This document shows, piece by piece, positions 10,550-20,500 of a DNA stretch of 64,000 nucleotides. A program made the translations under genes and the position numbers. Positions within the stretch are counted from its first letter, which is position 1. The number at the start of each line of letters is the position of its first letter. Origin of the DNA: Emiliania huxleyi CCMP1516. Lineage: Eukaryota; Haptophyta; Isochrysidales; Noelaerhabdaceae. Location of the stretch: contig NW_005200326.1 in assembly GCF_000372725.1 (NCBI RefSeq), positions 50,865 through 114,864 on the forward strand, written 5' to 3'. Below the pieces are notes generated by a model that did not search any database, was not told where the DNA came from, and saw only the letters and a program-made list of their open reading frames with translations.

Positions 10550-11699
10550 CGGGCGAACGCGCCACATCTTATGAACACATTACACGGCTCTGGGCCCCGC
10601 ACCAAGCTAAGGTAAGGGGCACGGTAAACTTCTCCACACACACCAGGTGGTGGGGCAAGACCCTCCCCTCTCAAGCTGCAATGGCCATGAGTGAAGGGGC
10701 GCCTATGACGCTCACAAGGAGTCACCAGGCGCGGAGCGCGCCGCGCGCGGAGGCGGCCGGCCGCATAGTAGTGAATAGCGTACACAACGCGATCTGTGAT
10801 GAGTTAGTGGGACGACTAGAGCCGTAAGGTACCGTACGGCTCTAAAGCCGTGTAGAGTGGGAGCGGGGACTGGGAGGGTATTGCCGAATATCCGGTATTG
10901 AATATGTCGACGTGATTGGAAAGGCGTGTGATTGACGCCGTGCATGTTTGGTCGACGCGGTCGTGGCTGTGGCTGCACGCCCAGCGCATCCATCACACAG
11001 TGTGAGATCTGAGAATCACAGTCCCGAGCGCTGCGGAGCTCGCGGCGGCGGATGTGAGATCGCGACCTGAGCTCGGGCTCGCCACGGCGTCGGAGCGAGG
11101 ACGCCGCCGTCGCCTCAGCCTAGACCCCCTTGCGTGACTCTACGTGTCAGTACGTCCTTAATTTTTTATTTCGGCCTCCTGGTCGGCCCCGGCGTATACG
11201 TACTTTTACGGGAACCTAATTTCATCGAAAATTAGCCGAAAAATGCTGACCCCGCTCCGCCGCCAACGCCGCCAAGACGAGCAAACCGCCCAGCACGGTC
11301 GAGGCATGGCTGCCGGGCGGAAGCACGCCGTGCCACTGCGGCCGGCGCGGCTTCTGCTCGGTGCCGCGCTGCTCCACTCTGCGCGGTCAGAGGACCTCTT
11401 CCGAGCGTGCCCTACCGAACACGTGAAATAAAGTGGAAGCTGCCATCTCGTGGTCGACCACGAGCCGTGAATCCTTCCGATGGCTTCCAGGTATACGCCC
11501 CCCCCCCCCCCCTGCGCCACTTTCCAGCGCCGCCGCGGACACCATCCATCGATCGGGAGGGAGATAGATGAATGATGGAGAGGGGGGCGGGAACCGCTCG
11601 ATCTACCCTCTGGAATGTGAGGCGAGACACACGACCAGTGAGTGAGGCTGAGTGAGTGAGGGCAAAGGACGCGCCAGGACGCGCCTATGCTCAGCCTGC
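10550..11699. other. intergenic stretch, no gene seen
   Basis: No frame here has a recognisable domain. It includes a run of Cs at about 11494-11510 and probably the 3' UTRs of two genes converging on it (stops at 10549 plus and 11700 minus). Confidence 0.45.
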
Positions 11700-12887
11700 T
11701 CACGTGGACCCAGGATGAAAGCTTAACGACGAGATTCCAGTCCTCGACGCTCGATAACTAATTCCGACGGACGAGGCCTGGGCGATGCGCATGGCCAGCG
11801 CCAGGACGTCATTGCGTAGCTCCCGGTCGGCTTCGACGCCCGACGACGACGCTCGTGCAAGCAAGCCTGTGAGGGCATTGACCACCTGCGGTGCCACCAG
11901 CCGCGTAGCCGCCTCTGCTGCCTCGGCGTCCAGCGTATTTGAAAGCACCTCCGTCGCCAGCGGGAGGAATGGCGTGCCGAGTGGTTCGCTCAGTGTGGCG
12001 ATGAGCTCTGGCCAGTGACTGCTCCGCAAGAGTTGACTGGCAGTCGGGTGGTGTTGCGAGACGCCGCGGAGGGCGCGGAGCGCCAGCGTCCTGAGCGCAG
12101 AATCGAAGGATGCGTGCAGGACCGCCAACAGGTTGTCGGCCGCCTGGGTCTTGGCAATGAGCTGCTGTGCCCGGCCCGCTGAAAGCATGTCGCGGCGCCC
12201 TTGCCACGCGGCAGGCTGCCTGGCGGGCTGACGAAGCGGCGAGTGGGGCCCGAATCGAGGGAGAGGCGAGGCTGGGCCGGAGCCACTCAACAGGCTCAGC
12301 AACGGCGAGGGCGGGTTGGAGTCGCCTGGCAAGGCGGTCAGGTGCACCAGCAAGTCGGCTGCAGCCATCGCAATGGCTGGTACGGCAGAGAGGAGCAGCG
12401 CCACAGCACTGTTCAGGAGAGCGGTTGCCTCCGCCTCGAACGTCACGTCGTCAGTCGCCCTCGTTGCATGCAGTGGCCTCGAGAGCGTGCGAAGTAGGTC
12501 TCGGACGGGGGCCTCGTACTCGGTACGCCCCGCGTGGAGAAGTGTCGATGCCCCCGTGAGGAGCACATTCACGGAGCCAGCCTCCGCCCAGCTGAAGCCG
12601 TGGACGCACTGACGGCACGCGGTTGTCACAGCACTCACTACTCGCTCGTGCTGGTCTTGGGTGTGCCTCCCCGTCATTAGGTCGGCAGCAGCCTCGAGCT
12701 CGGTGGGCCGCCCAGGAGAGATTGCCCCAGGCGAGCGTGGCGGCGGCGGAAACTTCGAGGGCGCCGGCCGAGGTTCCGACCGGCCAGGGCTGCCGGCATA
12801 AGAGCGGAGGTCCAGCGACTCGTGTGCAACCGGCGCGAGGAAGCGTGGGTTCCGAGGAGGGACCTGGACAGTGAGGGCCCGCATATA
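11700..12887 (-). CDS. hypothetical helical (ARM/HEAT-like) protein
   Basis: A single open frame ends in TGA at 11700-11702. The frame stays open above 12887, but that part overlaps a better plus-strand gene; the ATG at 12887 (MRALTVQVPPRNPRF) gives a 395-residue protein. After a Pro-rich N-terminus (KFPPPPRSPGAISPGRP) the rest is Ala/Leu-rich helices (ALLNSAVALLLSAVPAIAM, ADNLLAVLHASFDSALRTLA, LALRALRGVSQ) in the style of armadillo or HEAT repeats. No specific family is recognised. It is divergent from the gene at 12938, only 50 bases away. Confidence 0.55.
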   Translation of the reverse strand, partial: YMRALTVQVPPRNPRFLAPVAHESLDLRSYAGSPGRSEPRPAPSKFPPPPRSPGAISPGRPTELEAAADLMTGRHTQDQHERVVSAVTTACRQCVHGFSWAEAGSVNVLLTGASTLLHAGRTEYEAPVRDLLRTLSRPLHATRATDDVTFEAEATALLNSAVALLLSAVPAIAMAAADLLVHLTALPGDSNPPSPLLSLLSGSGPASPLPRFGPHSPLRQPARQPAAWQGRRDMLSAGRAQQLIAKTQAADNLLAVLHASFDSALRTLALRALRGVSQHHPTASQLLRSSHWPELIATLSEPLGTPFLPLATEVLSNTLDAEAAEAATRLVAPQVVNALTGLLARASSSGVEADRELRNDVLALAMRIAQASSVGISYRASRTGISSLSFHPGST

Positions 12888-12937
12888 CACATGGGCGAAA
12901 CGAAGTGACGCGAAACGACGGCGCGGTGCCGGCTGCG
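12888..12937. promoter_or_regulatory. short bidirectional promoter region
   Basis: Fifty bases separate the start codons at 12887 (minus) and 12938 (plus). The interval contains ATATACACATGGG. A shared promoter, or overlapping transcription starts inside each other's 5' end, is inferred. Confidence 0.3.
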
Positions 12938-13522
12938 ATGAGCGAGACCGCGCTTGCTCGGCTGCGAGCGGCTCGAGCAATGTCACCGGCGTCGCCGCGG
13001 AGGGCTGGTTCACCCTCTCCCGTAAAAAGACAGTGGTCGCCAGAGATGACGGACAGTGGCTCGCCTCGGTCGCCCTCAAGGCACTCGACGGAGAGCGTGC
13101 CTCGCCCTCGGTCGCCCTCAAAGCATGCTCAGGATTCATACGAGAAGGCGCACGCGGCAGTCGAGCGGCAGCTGCTTGACGAGGCGCGGCTTCAACTCGA
13201 GAGGGCCCGACAGCTCTCGCCGAGACGTCCACGCCGCAGTCAGACAGCGTGGAGCGGCAGTGGGACAGGCTTCCCTCGGTCGTCCGCCACTGGCCGAGGC
13301 TCCCTCATGGAGCGGCGGCGAAAGGCCTGGGCCAAGGCGCGGGTCGATGAGGTGCTCGATGAGAGGGGCCGCAACTTGCCGTGGCACGAGGTTCTTGTTC
13401 GTTGGGCTGGTCAGCCTCTCGATGCGAAACCTGTTTGGGAGCTCATCCAGACCGTCCGCGAGGCGGGCTCCTTTGCCGAGAAGCTCGACGAGCACAGGGC
13501 GAGGCACATTGTCCTGATGTGA
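12938..13522 (+). CDS. hypothetical Ser/Pro/Arg-rich protein
   Basis: The ATG at 12938 opens a 194-codon frame to TGA at 13520-13522. The N-terminus is low-complexity with SP and SPR motifs (MSPASPRRAGSPSP, PRPRSPSKHAQDSYEKAH) that resemble proline-directed kinase sites. An amphipathic helix follows (AAVERQLLDEARLQLERARQ), then a better-conserved-looking end (KAWAKARVDEVLDERGRN, PWHEVLVRWAGQPLDAKPVW). The last part is loosely chromo-like (VRWAGQP...W), which is tentative. No introns are evident. It could be a shadow of the minus frame over 12938-13232, but its composition and chromo-like end favour it. Confidence 0.5.
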   Translation: MSETALARLRAARAMSPASPRRAGSPSPVKRQWSPEMTDSGSPRSPSRHSTESVPRPRSPSKHAQDSYEKAHAAVERQLLDEARLQLERARQLSPRRPRRSQTAWSGSGTGFPRSSATGRGSLMERRRKAWAKARVDEVLDERGRNLPWHEVLVRWAGQPLDAKPVWELIQTVREAGSFAEKLDEHRARHIVLM

Positions 13523-14119
13523 GAGGGCGTTCTTCGCGCCTGGTGCATTGCTCATCTTGTTTCTCTTTCTCTCCGGCTCTTCCACTTTTCCGCGGCGACC
13601 CACGCGCGCGAAGCAACGGAGCTGGATACAACATAAAAGGTGGTGGTGTGGTGGTGGTGGGGGGGGGGGGGGGGGGGGCCAATGGTACCCCTTTAAGGCC
13701 CCCGTTTACAAAGGCGAACCCCAATTTTTTCCCCCCCCTCCCAAAAACGCAAAGCCCCGTTTTTTTGTTATAGCTTATACCAAAAAGAGGGCTACACACG
13801 GCCCTCTACGCTGGGGCGCCGGCGCCCTACTGGGCAACGCCTCGTTTTGCGCACGAGGGCTCTTACTAATAAATAAAAAAGAAAAGGCTCGCCGCGGGGG
13901 CAGCCCTACACGTGCTACACGCTCTACGACACATGTGACGATCTCCTTGTAGTGGTGTCCGTTTTATTTACTTACTACACACGTGCTCCAAATGAGGGGA
14001 GCGCGCACCCTCGGAGCTAGCGCGGCTGTGGGCGCGCCTCACAAAACGTGCAACGTGTGGATGCGACTACTCGGGTAACTGAGACGGAGGCTCGGGCCGG
14101 CGGAGCGGTCGCTGGCAGC
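13523..14119. other. intergenic stretch with low-quality-looking homopolymer block
   Basis: Bases 13640-13770 are a chain of homopolymers (about 20 G, then CCCC, TTTTTT, CCCCCCCC, TTTTTTT). This looks like the decayed end of a Sanger read rather than biology. No gene is seen. Confidence 0.5.
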
Positions 14120-15386
14120 TCACGGTCCTCGCCACTCCTGCGCCTCGGTGGAGCCGAAGAGCTCCTTCTTGAGCCGGATCGTCTCCTGTTCACAGCTGCG
14201 GGTGTGAAGAGACGCTGTTCACAGTAGGACTCGGTCTTGAGCCGGATCGTCTCCTGGATCACGCGGCACTCGAGGTCGGTCAGCTCCGGGTGGAACAGGT
14301 CGATGTTGAGGATGATGCGGTCCTGCGAGGTCGGGTTGAAGGTCTCGTGCTTGAAGGACGGGTCAAACACCATCACCTCCCCCTCGCGCCAGTGGTACTT
14401 TTCGCCCGCAACCGAGATGTAGGGCGTCTCGCCGCCCTCCTCCCCCGTCGGGCAAACCATCCCGACATGGCAGGCGACCACCCAGCTGCACGGGTCGACG
14501 TGGCGCGGCAGCCCCGTCCCCGGACTCTGCCTCTGGAACGCGACAGTCTCTCCCGCGAGGCGAAGCTTGCCCAGCGCGCCCATCGTCTGCGGACACTCCT
14601 CCGCCGGAAAGGACGCCTGCCGCTCGCCGCGGTAGTAGATTGGCATCGTCCTCCACCCGAGCGGCTTGCCGATGTCCTCAAACTCCGCCTCGCGCGCCAG
14701 AAGACCGACCAGCTCCTCTCGGATCGCCGGCGCCGCGCGCCTGCTCTCGTGCCCTCTCGGGTCCTCTCGGGTCCTCTCGGGTGCTCTTGGGTCCTCTCGG
14801 GTCCTCTCGGGTGCTCTCGGGTCCTCCCGGGTGCTCTCGGGTCCTCTCGGGTCCTCTCTTTCCTTTTTCTCGGGTACTCTCCGGTACTATCTCGGGCAAT
14901 CTCGGGTCCTCTCGGGTAATCTCGGGTAATCTCGGGTCGCCGGCGCTGCGCGCCGGATCGCGTCGAACGGCGCAGCGCTCGCGTCGAGAAACGGCGTGGC
15001 CGACAGCCCAGGAAAGTAGCCTGCGCGAGGGGGGGGAGAGGGCCGCGCGCTTTCTCGTGTCTGCAGCCCAGAGGGAGGGCCGCGCACGACAGGAGCGACC
15101 GCCGCTGCAGGCGCACGAGAGCTGGCGCATCTCACGCGGACTGCGGGTGCATCTAGAGGGAAAAGCCGCCTCCGACCACCTCGTAGTGCGGGTGCTTCCG
15201 AAGCTTCTTCGGCATGCCCTGCGCGACATCGCCGCGGTTCACCTTGATGTACTCGCGCACGCGCCGCAGCGCGCGCTTCCCGGCCGAGGCGAATTGCTCC
15301 TCGACCGCCTCGCTGGCCTTGTCCCAGAACCACGCCCGCCAGTACGCCTCTTCAGCTGCCTCGCCCGAGAGCGCCGCGGAGCCCAT
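14120..15386 (-). CDS. aspartyl/asparaginyl beta-hydroxylase-like 2-oxoglutarate dioxygenase
   Basis: The ATG at 15386 starts MGSAALSGEAAEEAYWRAW. After a GC-AG intron the protein continues VVGGYFPGLSATPFLDASAA and then, from about 14735, the catalytic region. Family marks are PRHVDPCSW (metal-binding His), CHVGM, WREGEVMVFDPSFKHET, and NPTSQDRIILNIDLFHPEL with the Arg that binds 2-oxoglutarate. It ends KELFGSTEAQEWRGP at TGA 14120-14122. The order fits PF05118: Fe(II)- and 2-oxoglutarate-dependent hydroxylation of Asp/Asn in partner proteins. One intron (about 14750-14940) is an 11-bp satellite. The last intron holds a hairpin introner and needs a GA donor (ATCCAG|GAGACGATC ... GAACAG|GAGACGATC) to give VIQETIRLKKELF. 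Confidence 0.8.
14186..14224 (-). mobile_element. hairpin introner copy 2 (in hydroxylase intron)
   Basis: In gene sense it starts CTGTGAACAGCGTCTC, then TTCACACC, and ends GCTGTGAACAG. The exon sequence GAGACGATCCGGCTCAAG is present on both sides. Same orientation as the host gene. Confidence 0.85.
14752..14940. repeat. 11-bp satellite CTCTCGGGTCC in an intron
   Basis: TCCTCTCGGGT units, then TAATCTCGGG units, in head-to-tail order. They are flanked by two copies of exon sequence encoding AIR(R/E), and so fill an intron of the hydroxylase gene. Confidence 0.85.
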
Positions 15387-15686
15387 CGAGATTCGGCCGC
15401 AGCGAGAAGTGCCGCCGCCGCTGCCATGACAACCTCTGCACCTGTGCAAACGCAGCCGGCGGCGGTCTCGGCGTCTCTTGCGTGCGTGGGACGGAGCCTC
15501 GGGTGCGTGTCGCGCAGGCGGCAGAGTGTGTGAGCAACGGCTGTCTCAAGCATCGGGAATATCAGCGGAGAGCCTGAGCTCGGTGGCTGGCGCGAAGCAG
15601 CTCGAGGCGGAGAGGAGCAGCATTGTGTGTGTTCGCGTGTGAAAAAAGAAACGCCCGGGCGGCCGGCTCTCAAAAGGTTAAAATCT

Positions 15687-15770
15687 CAGGGTGGGCGACG
15701 GCTAGCGCATCACACCCCTCTCCTTAAAATCCCTGTGTGGTGGCGGCGTGCCGTCCTCCCATCCCTCCCT
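15687..15770. repeat. dispersed repeat copy A
   Basis: About 84 bases from CAGGGTGGGCGACGGCTAGC to ATCCCTCCCT recur nearly unchanged at 39316-39400. Both copies are non-coding. Confidence 0.85.
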
Positions 15771-15956
15771 GCGAATGGTTTCTTGCTGTGCCATTTGTAG
15801 CGCCAGTCCGAGCCAGTCTGCTGTGAGAGGGGCTTATATTTTAGAACAACACCGCAAGGGATGCCAGAAGGCCTGAGGGACGTGGCAAGGGCAAAAGGGA
15901 GGAGAGAGGGGGGGAAAGGGAGGGAAAGAGAGGCGGGCTCCTGGAGGCGATCGCTT

Positions 15957-16023
15957 ACTATAGATCGAAGCTAGAGGCGGTGGTCTTCATGTGGGTGCCA
16001 GCACATGTGGGAATAGCCTTGGA
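15957..16023 (+). mobile_element. LINE (non-LTR retrotransposon) ribonuclease H fragment
   Basis: The frame reads LEAVVFMWVPAHVGIAL, the typical end of the ribonuclease H domain of LINE elements (WVPxHxGI). It stops matching right after this motif, where the dispersed repeat at 16020 (DRVTPILATQ in the same frame) begins. Only this short piece is recognisable, so it is a truncated old copy. Confidence 0.6.
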
Positions 16024-16518
16024 CCGCGTCACACCAATCCTCGCTACCCAACGCGGCCAAAGGATATCCAACTCGAGAACCTCGAGAGAGATACGCTCGC
16101 CCGTAGTGGCGTTTTTCACGCGCCGTTCACACCGAGCAGGGTTTTGGAAGGACGATCAGGGACACAGGGGAACGGGAGTGGGGAGCGCATCGCGACACGG
16201 AGGATTCACCAACACTTGGAGCACTTGGAGTGTACACTTGGAGCACTTGGAGTGCAGTCAGTAACCGCACATCCAGGGCCGGGGAGCTCAGAAGCGCACC
16301 CAGCGGGCCGGATGATTGGCATCGGGTTACGGGCAAGAAAGCCCTAGCCCCGGGGGTGCGCGTTCGCAGGGCAAGGGCCTTAAAGTAAACACAGTTCTCC
16401 GAGGGTTGGACCCGCGTACCGGGTTTCCCCTTAACTGCAGGACGCCCCCTCTACTCGGAGCTAGTGGACATTACACTGGACACCACGCCCAAACACAGAC
16501 ACTTGCTTAGTCCTCGGC

Positions 16519-17093
16519 AAAGGCGCTCAAGCAGGCGTCCGAGGTTGCCGTCGGAGAGACGATCTGGCTCGCGTCGCCGGCCGCGGGCACGCTCGTGCAG
16601 GCGCGTCTCTACCCCCAGCACCACACACACACCTGCCTCTCCCGATGCGAGCCCCCCCCCCCCTCTCCTGCCAGGCGCCCGTCCTCAAGATAACCAAGAG
16701 GTCGTGGCCGACGGGCTGCACAGCCCGCTCACCATGCGCGGCGGCTGGCCGGTCGTCGACGGAGTCGCGACCTCGTACAACAGTCCGGCCGTCGTCGCGC
16801 GCAACAAGTACCTCGTCCCGCTCGTCGAGGCGGTCTGCCCCTCCCTCGGCCGCCTCGTCGTGGCGGCCGTGAACCCCAAGCCGATGCACTACATCGATGG
16901 CGAGGTGAGCCCTCTCCCACCGTGCCAAGTTGTATCTCACTTGTCCCCACTCCTCCCCCACCCCGTCGCCCACTTTCGCCTCGTCGCTCGACCAAAGGTG
17001 GTCGAGCCAATCTCGTCGCTCGAGGTCGCCGCTGCCGTGGCCGTCACGGTCGCCGCCACTCTTGGCGTGCGCAAGATCACGGCGCGCAAGTAA
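16519..17093 (+). CDS. Hint/hedgehog-type domain protein, C-terminal exons
   Basis: Three exons can be placed: about 16519-16604, 16675-16904 and 16998-17093 (stop TAA). The joined protein reads ALKQASEVAVGETIWLASPA, then NQEVVADGLHSPLTMRGGW and PVVDGVATSYNSP. This is the C-terminal half of a Hint domain, where hedgehog proteins have a similar APLT..G...VDGV..SCYA. The usual Cys before the end is replaced by Tyr-Asn. A C-terminal hydrophobic stretch (AAAVAVTVAATLGV) suggests a membrane anchor. Both introns are GT-AG and ordinary. The 5' part is missing or unrecognised; the DNA just upstream is LINE and repeat sequence, so the gene may be broken. Confidence 0.55.
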
Positions 17094-17599
17094 TGCGCGA
17101 AGCGGCGCTCCAGCTCGGATCGCGCGGCTGACCAAGACTCTCTCTACTAGAGCTCTCGTCCATGCGGCCGCCCTTTGAGTCCTTCATTGGAGAACGACCT
17201 AACTAACAGGTTGACGCCTCTAGTCAACGCCGGTAACCGCGGCAACACATGGTATACGCCGCATTTTGCATGGCCGACCGACGCCGAGTGCGACTTAATG
17301 TGATCGCGTTTGGTATCATGGAGCTCCGGCTCGGCTGATCTTCTCGAGCCGCGCCTTTTGGCATGCGGGGCGCCGCTCACCCGTGCCATTTGGCCCGCAA
17401 GCGTGAAGAACGTATGTGTGGATCACTCACTGAGTCAGTTAGCATGAAGCGTGATACCACGACCTCTCACTCTGTCTGAGTCTGTGCGGGTGAGGGTCTC
17501 TTGATTTTGAGAGGCAGCTAGCCCGTGCCGATGGGTGGACGCAAGACAGAAGAAGACGCGGCACTCTTGAGCAGCACACAGACACACCAACTGTGAAAC
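17094..17599. other. intergenic stretch between convergent genes
   Basis: The Hint-like gene ends at 17093 and the minus-strand phosphoesterase ends at 17600. The interval should hold both 3' UTRs. Nothing else is recognised. Confidence 0.45.
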
Positions 17600-20500
17600 T
17601 CAATCGCGCTTCGCGGCAGGGGCAACCGTGCGGCCGTCGACATTACCCATTAGCCGCCGGCACTCCCCTGCGCCCAAATACGAGTGCTCCACACGGCGGC
17701 CCGAGCCGCTGCAGCAGAGGTACCTCGCCTCCGCCTGACCCTCAGCCGGGAGCACCCGCGCCTTGACCCACCGCCCGTCGGGCAGCCGCCGCCCGACGAG
17801 CGGGTCGGGCTCCTCCTCACGACGCCCCCCCGCCGCGGCGGCGAGGCACTGCAGCAGCGAGCGCCACGGCGCCGGCGAGGGGCGCCGAAGCACGGGCAGG
17901 AGGGCGCGGTGGCGGGCGCCGGTGGCCAGCGTGCCGAAGAGCTCTGTCTGCATCTCCTCGAGCGAGCCGCCGCGGAGGAGGACGTGCGATACGGAGGCGC
18001 CGCGCCGGTCGGCCGCCTATTCACAGCAGTGGGGGTGTGAAGGGACGCTGTTCACACCACCCTCATCGCGCGCCGGTCGGCCGCCCTCGGGTCGGCGTAG
18101 CACGTGTCGGCCGAGACGATCTCGACGCCGGTGTGGGAAGCCGAGAGCACCGCGGCGCAATCGCCGGATGGCTTGTGCCCGACCACCACCTAGAGGGGCC
18201 CTGGACGGCTCCTGGAAGGCTCCTAGACAGTTCCTGAAGACGCCACGCCAGGCGACACCTAGAGGGGCCCTGGACGGCTCCTAGAAGGCTCCAAGCAGCA
18301 GCAGAAGTGGACTGAGACCGACCACGCCCGGCGGATGCCTCCCCGGAGCAGCCACGCAGCGACGCCTATTCACAGCAGTGGGGGTGTGAAGAGACGCCGT
18401 TCACACCTCCCTCATCCCCGGATCAGCCACGCAGCGACGCCCGCGTCGAGCGGGTCGGAGGCCACGGCGGCGAAGGCGGAGGGGTCGGCACGCGCCTAGA
18501 AGGTTCCGAGAAGGTTCCTAGAAGGCTCCGAGAAGGCGCCGAGAAGGCTCCGAGAGGGTTCTCGGTGTCGACTCGCGACTCGCGCCTCTGCGTCTGCGAG
18601 CGCCGCCTCGCGCACGCGCGCCGCGCTCTCAGTAGTGATGCACCTGAATATGGATTGGTGGAAGTGATTGAGTACGCCAACCTCATGGCGGGGGTGCGGT
18701 GCGAGTGTGCAGACTCCGCGCGCCGTGCGAGTACGAGGGGCGAGTACAGCGAGTGCCGCTGAATACGGCCGAATGCAGCAGGCGCGCTGAGCCAGTGCGA
18801 TCATGCGTGGCGAGAACCGATGCAGCGATGGACATTTCGCCGCAAGCGCTCGCGGGGCCGTGAGTGGGGGTCCCCGCTGCCTGCCTGCCCCTCTGGCTAT
18901 ACTTTTGTCCGTGGTGATGCCTCTCCCTGAGGACGCACCACACCGCCTCGTGTGCAATGCCCCCGTGTGTGCTCCGCGAGTGCGTATGCCCTGTCGTCCA
19001 TGCTAGGGACGTGTGTGTACCACTGACTGACTGACTGCAACCGGCGCGTCCTCTCGGGCGCTGCTTTGGAAGACTAGAGGACGCGTCTCGCTTCTAGGCT
19101 GCGCGCACCCCCCGTCTAGGAACCGTCTAGGAACCGTCTAGGAACCGTCTAGGAACCGTCTAGGAACCGTCTAGGAACCTTCTAGGAGCCTTCTAGGAGC
19201 CTTCTAGGAGCCTTCTAGGAACCTTCTAGGAACCTTCTAGGAACCGTCTAGGAACCGTCTAGGAACCGTCTAGGAACCGTCTAGGAGCCTTCTAGGAACC
19301 TTCTAGGAGCCTTCTAGGCTGCGCGCACCCCCCGTCCGCGTACGAGTTCGAGACGATGGACCTAGCCCCACATCGCAGAAGGTTCGTGGAAGGTTCGTGG
19401 ACGGCTCCTGGAAGGGTCTATGCGCTTGATGGCGGCGGGGCCTGCCCCACATCGCGTCGCGGTTCTGCAGCGCCAGCAGCACCTCGCCGCCGCGCGTCGC
19501 TCGCTCCGCGTCCCACTCGGGCCTGGCGGGCGTGGTATTCACAGCAGTGGGGGTGTGAAGAGACGCTGTTCACACCCCCCTCAGTGCGTCCCACTCGGGC
19601 CTGGCGGCGTGGTCGGCCAGCCCGCGCTCGAGAAGGCCTGCGGGCGCACGCCGATAGAGGTGGAGAGGTGGGGAGAGGTGGGGAGGGGTGGGGAGGGGTG
19701 GGGAGGGGTGGGGAGGGGTGGGGAGGTGTGGGGAGTAGTGTGGAGGAGTGCGGAGGGGCGGGGAGGTGTGGGGCGTCGAGGGGAGGGTTGCCTAGGGGTG
19801 GTGAGGCGANNNNNNNNNNNNNNNNNNNNNNNNNNNNNNNNNNNNNNNNNNNNNNNNNNNNNNNNNNNNNNNNNNNNNNNNNNNNNNNNNNNNNNNNNNN
19901 NNNNNNNNNGGGGGAGGGGGGGGGATTGTGGGGAGACCGTTCAGCGCGTCGACCCACTCGGACACGGAATCGACCATCCGCCCAGCCTGCGGCGCCGCCG
20001 GCAAGCAGAAGCGTGTCGAGTCGTCCGGCACGTACCTAGAAGGTTCCTGGAAGGCTCCTGGAAGGCCCCCAGCAGCGGGAGCGTGACGTCCGTCTCGCAC
20101 CCGGCGGTCCGCGCGTCGACGGCGCCGTGCGCAAAGAGCGTCTGGCCAAAGACTGCGGCGACGCAGGCGTGGCGCAAGTAGTTGCTCATCGCACCTGCGA
20201 GGGTTCCTGGAAGGTTCCTAGAAGGTTCCGAGAAGGCGTGGCGCAAGTAGTTGCTCATCGCACCTGCGAAGGTTCCTGGAAGGTTCCGAGAAGGTTCCGA
20301 GAAGGCGTGGCGCAAGTAGTTGCTCATCGCACCTGCGAAGGTTCCTGGAAGGTTCCTAGAAGGTTCCGAGAAGGCGTGGCGCAAGTAGTTGCTCATCGCA
20401 CCTGCGAAGGTTCCTGGAAGGTTCCTAGAAGGTTCCGAGAAGGCGTGGCGCAAGTAGTTGCTCATCGCACCTGCGAAGGTTCCTGGAAGGTTCCTAGAAG

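Larger units (their letters stand above)
15387..16518. other. repeat-bearing intergenic region
   Basis: It includes a dispersed repeat at 15687-15770 (second copy at 39316-39400), a purine-rich stretch near 15900-15940, a LINE ribonuclease H fragment at about 15957-16020, and a dispersed repeat at 16020-16075. The duplicated run TACACTTGGAGCACTTGGAG lies near 16215-16255. No host gene is seen before 16519. Confidence 0.55.

Noticed and set aside
12888-13232. N-terminal extension of the minus-strand helical protein to 13232
   Set aside because: It overlaps the better-looking plus-strand gene at 12938-13522, and its composition fits antisense of that gene.
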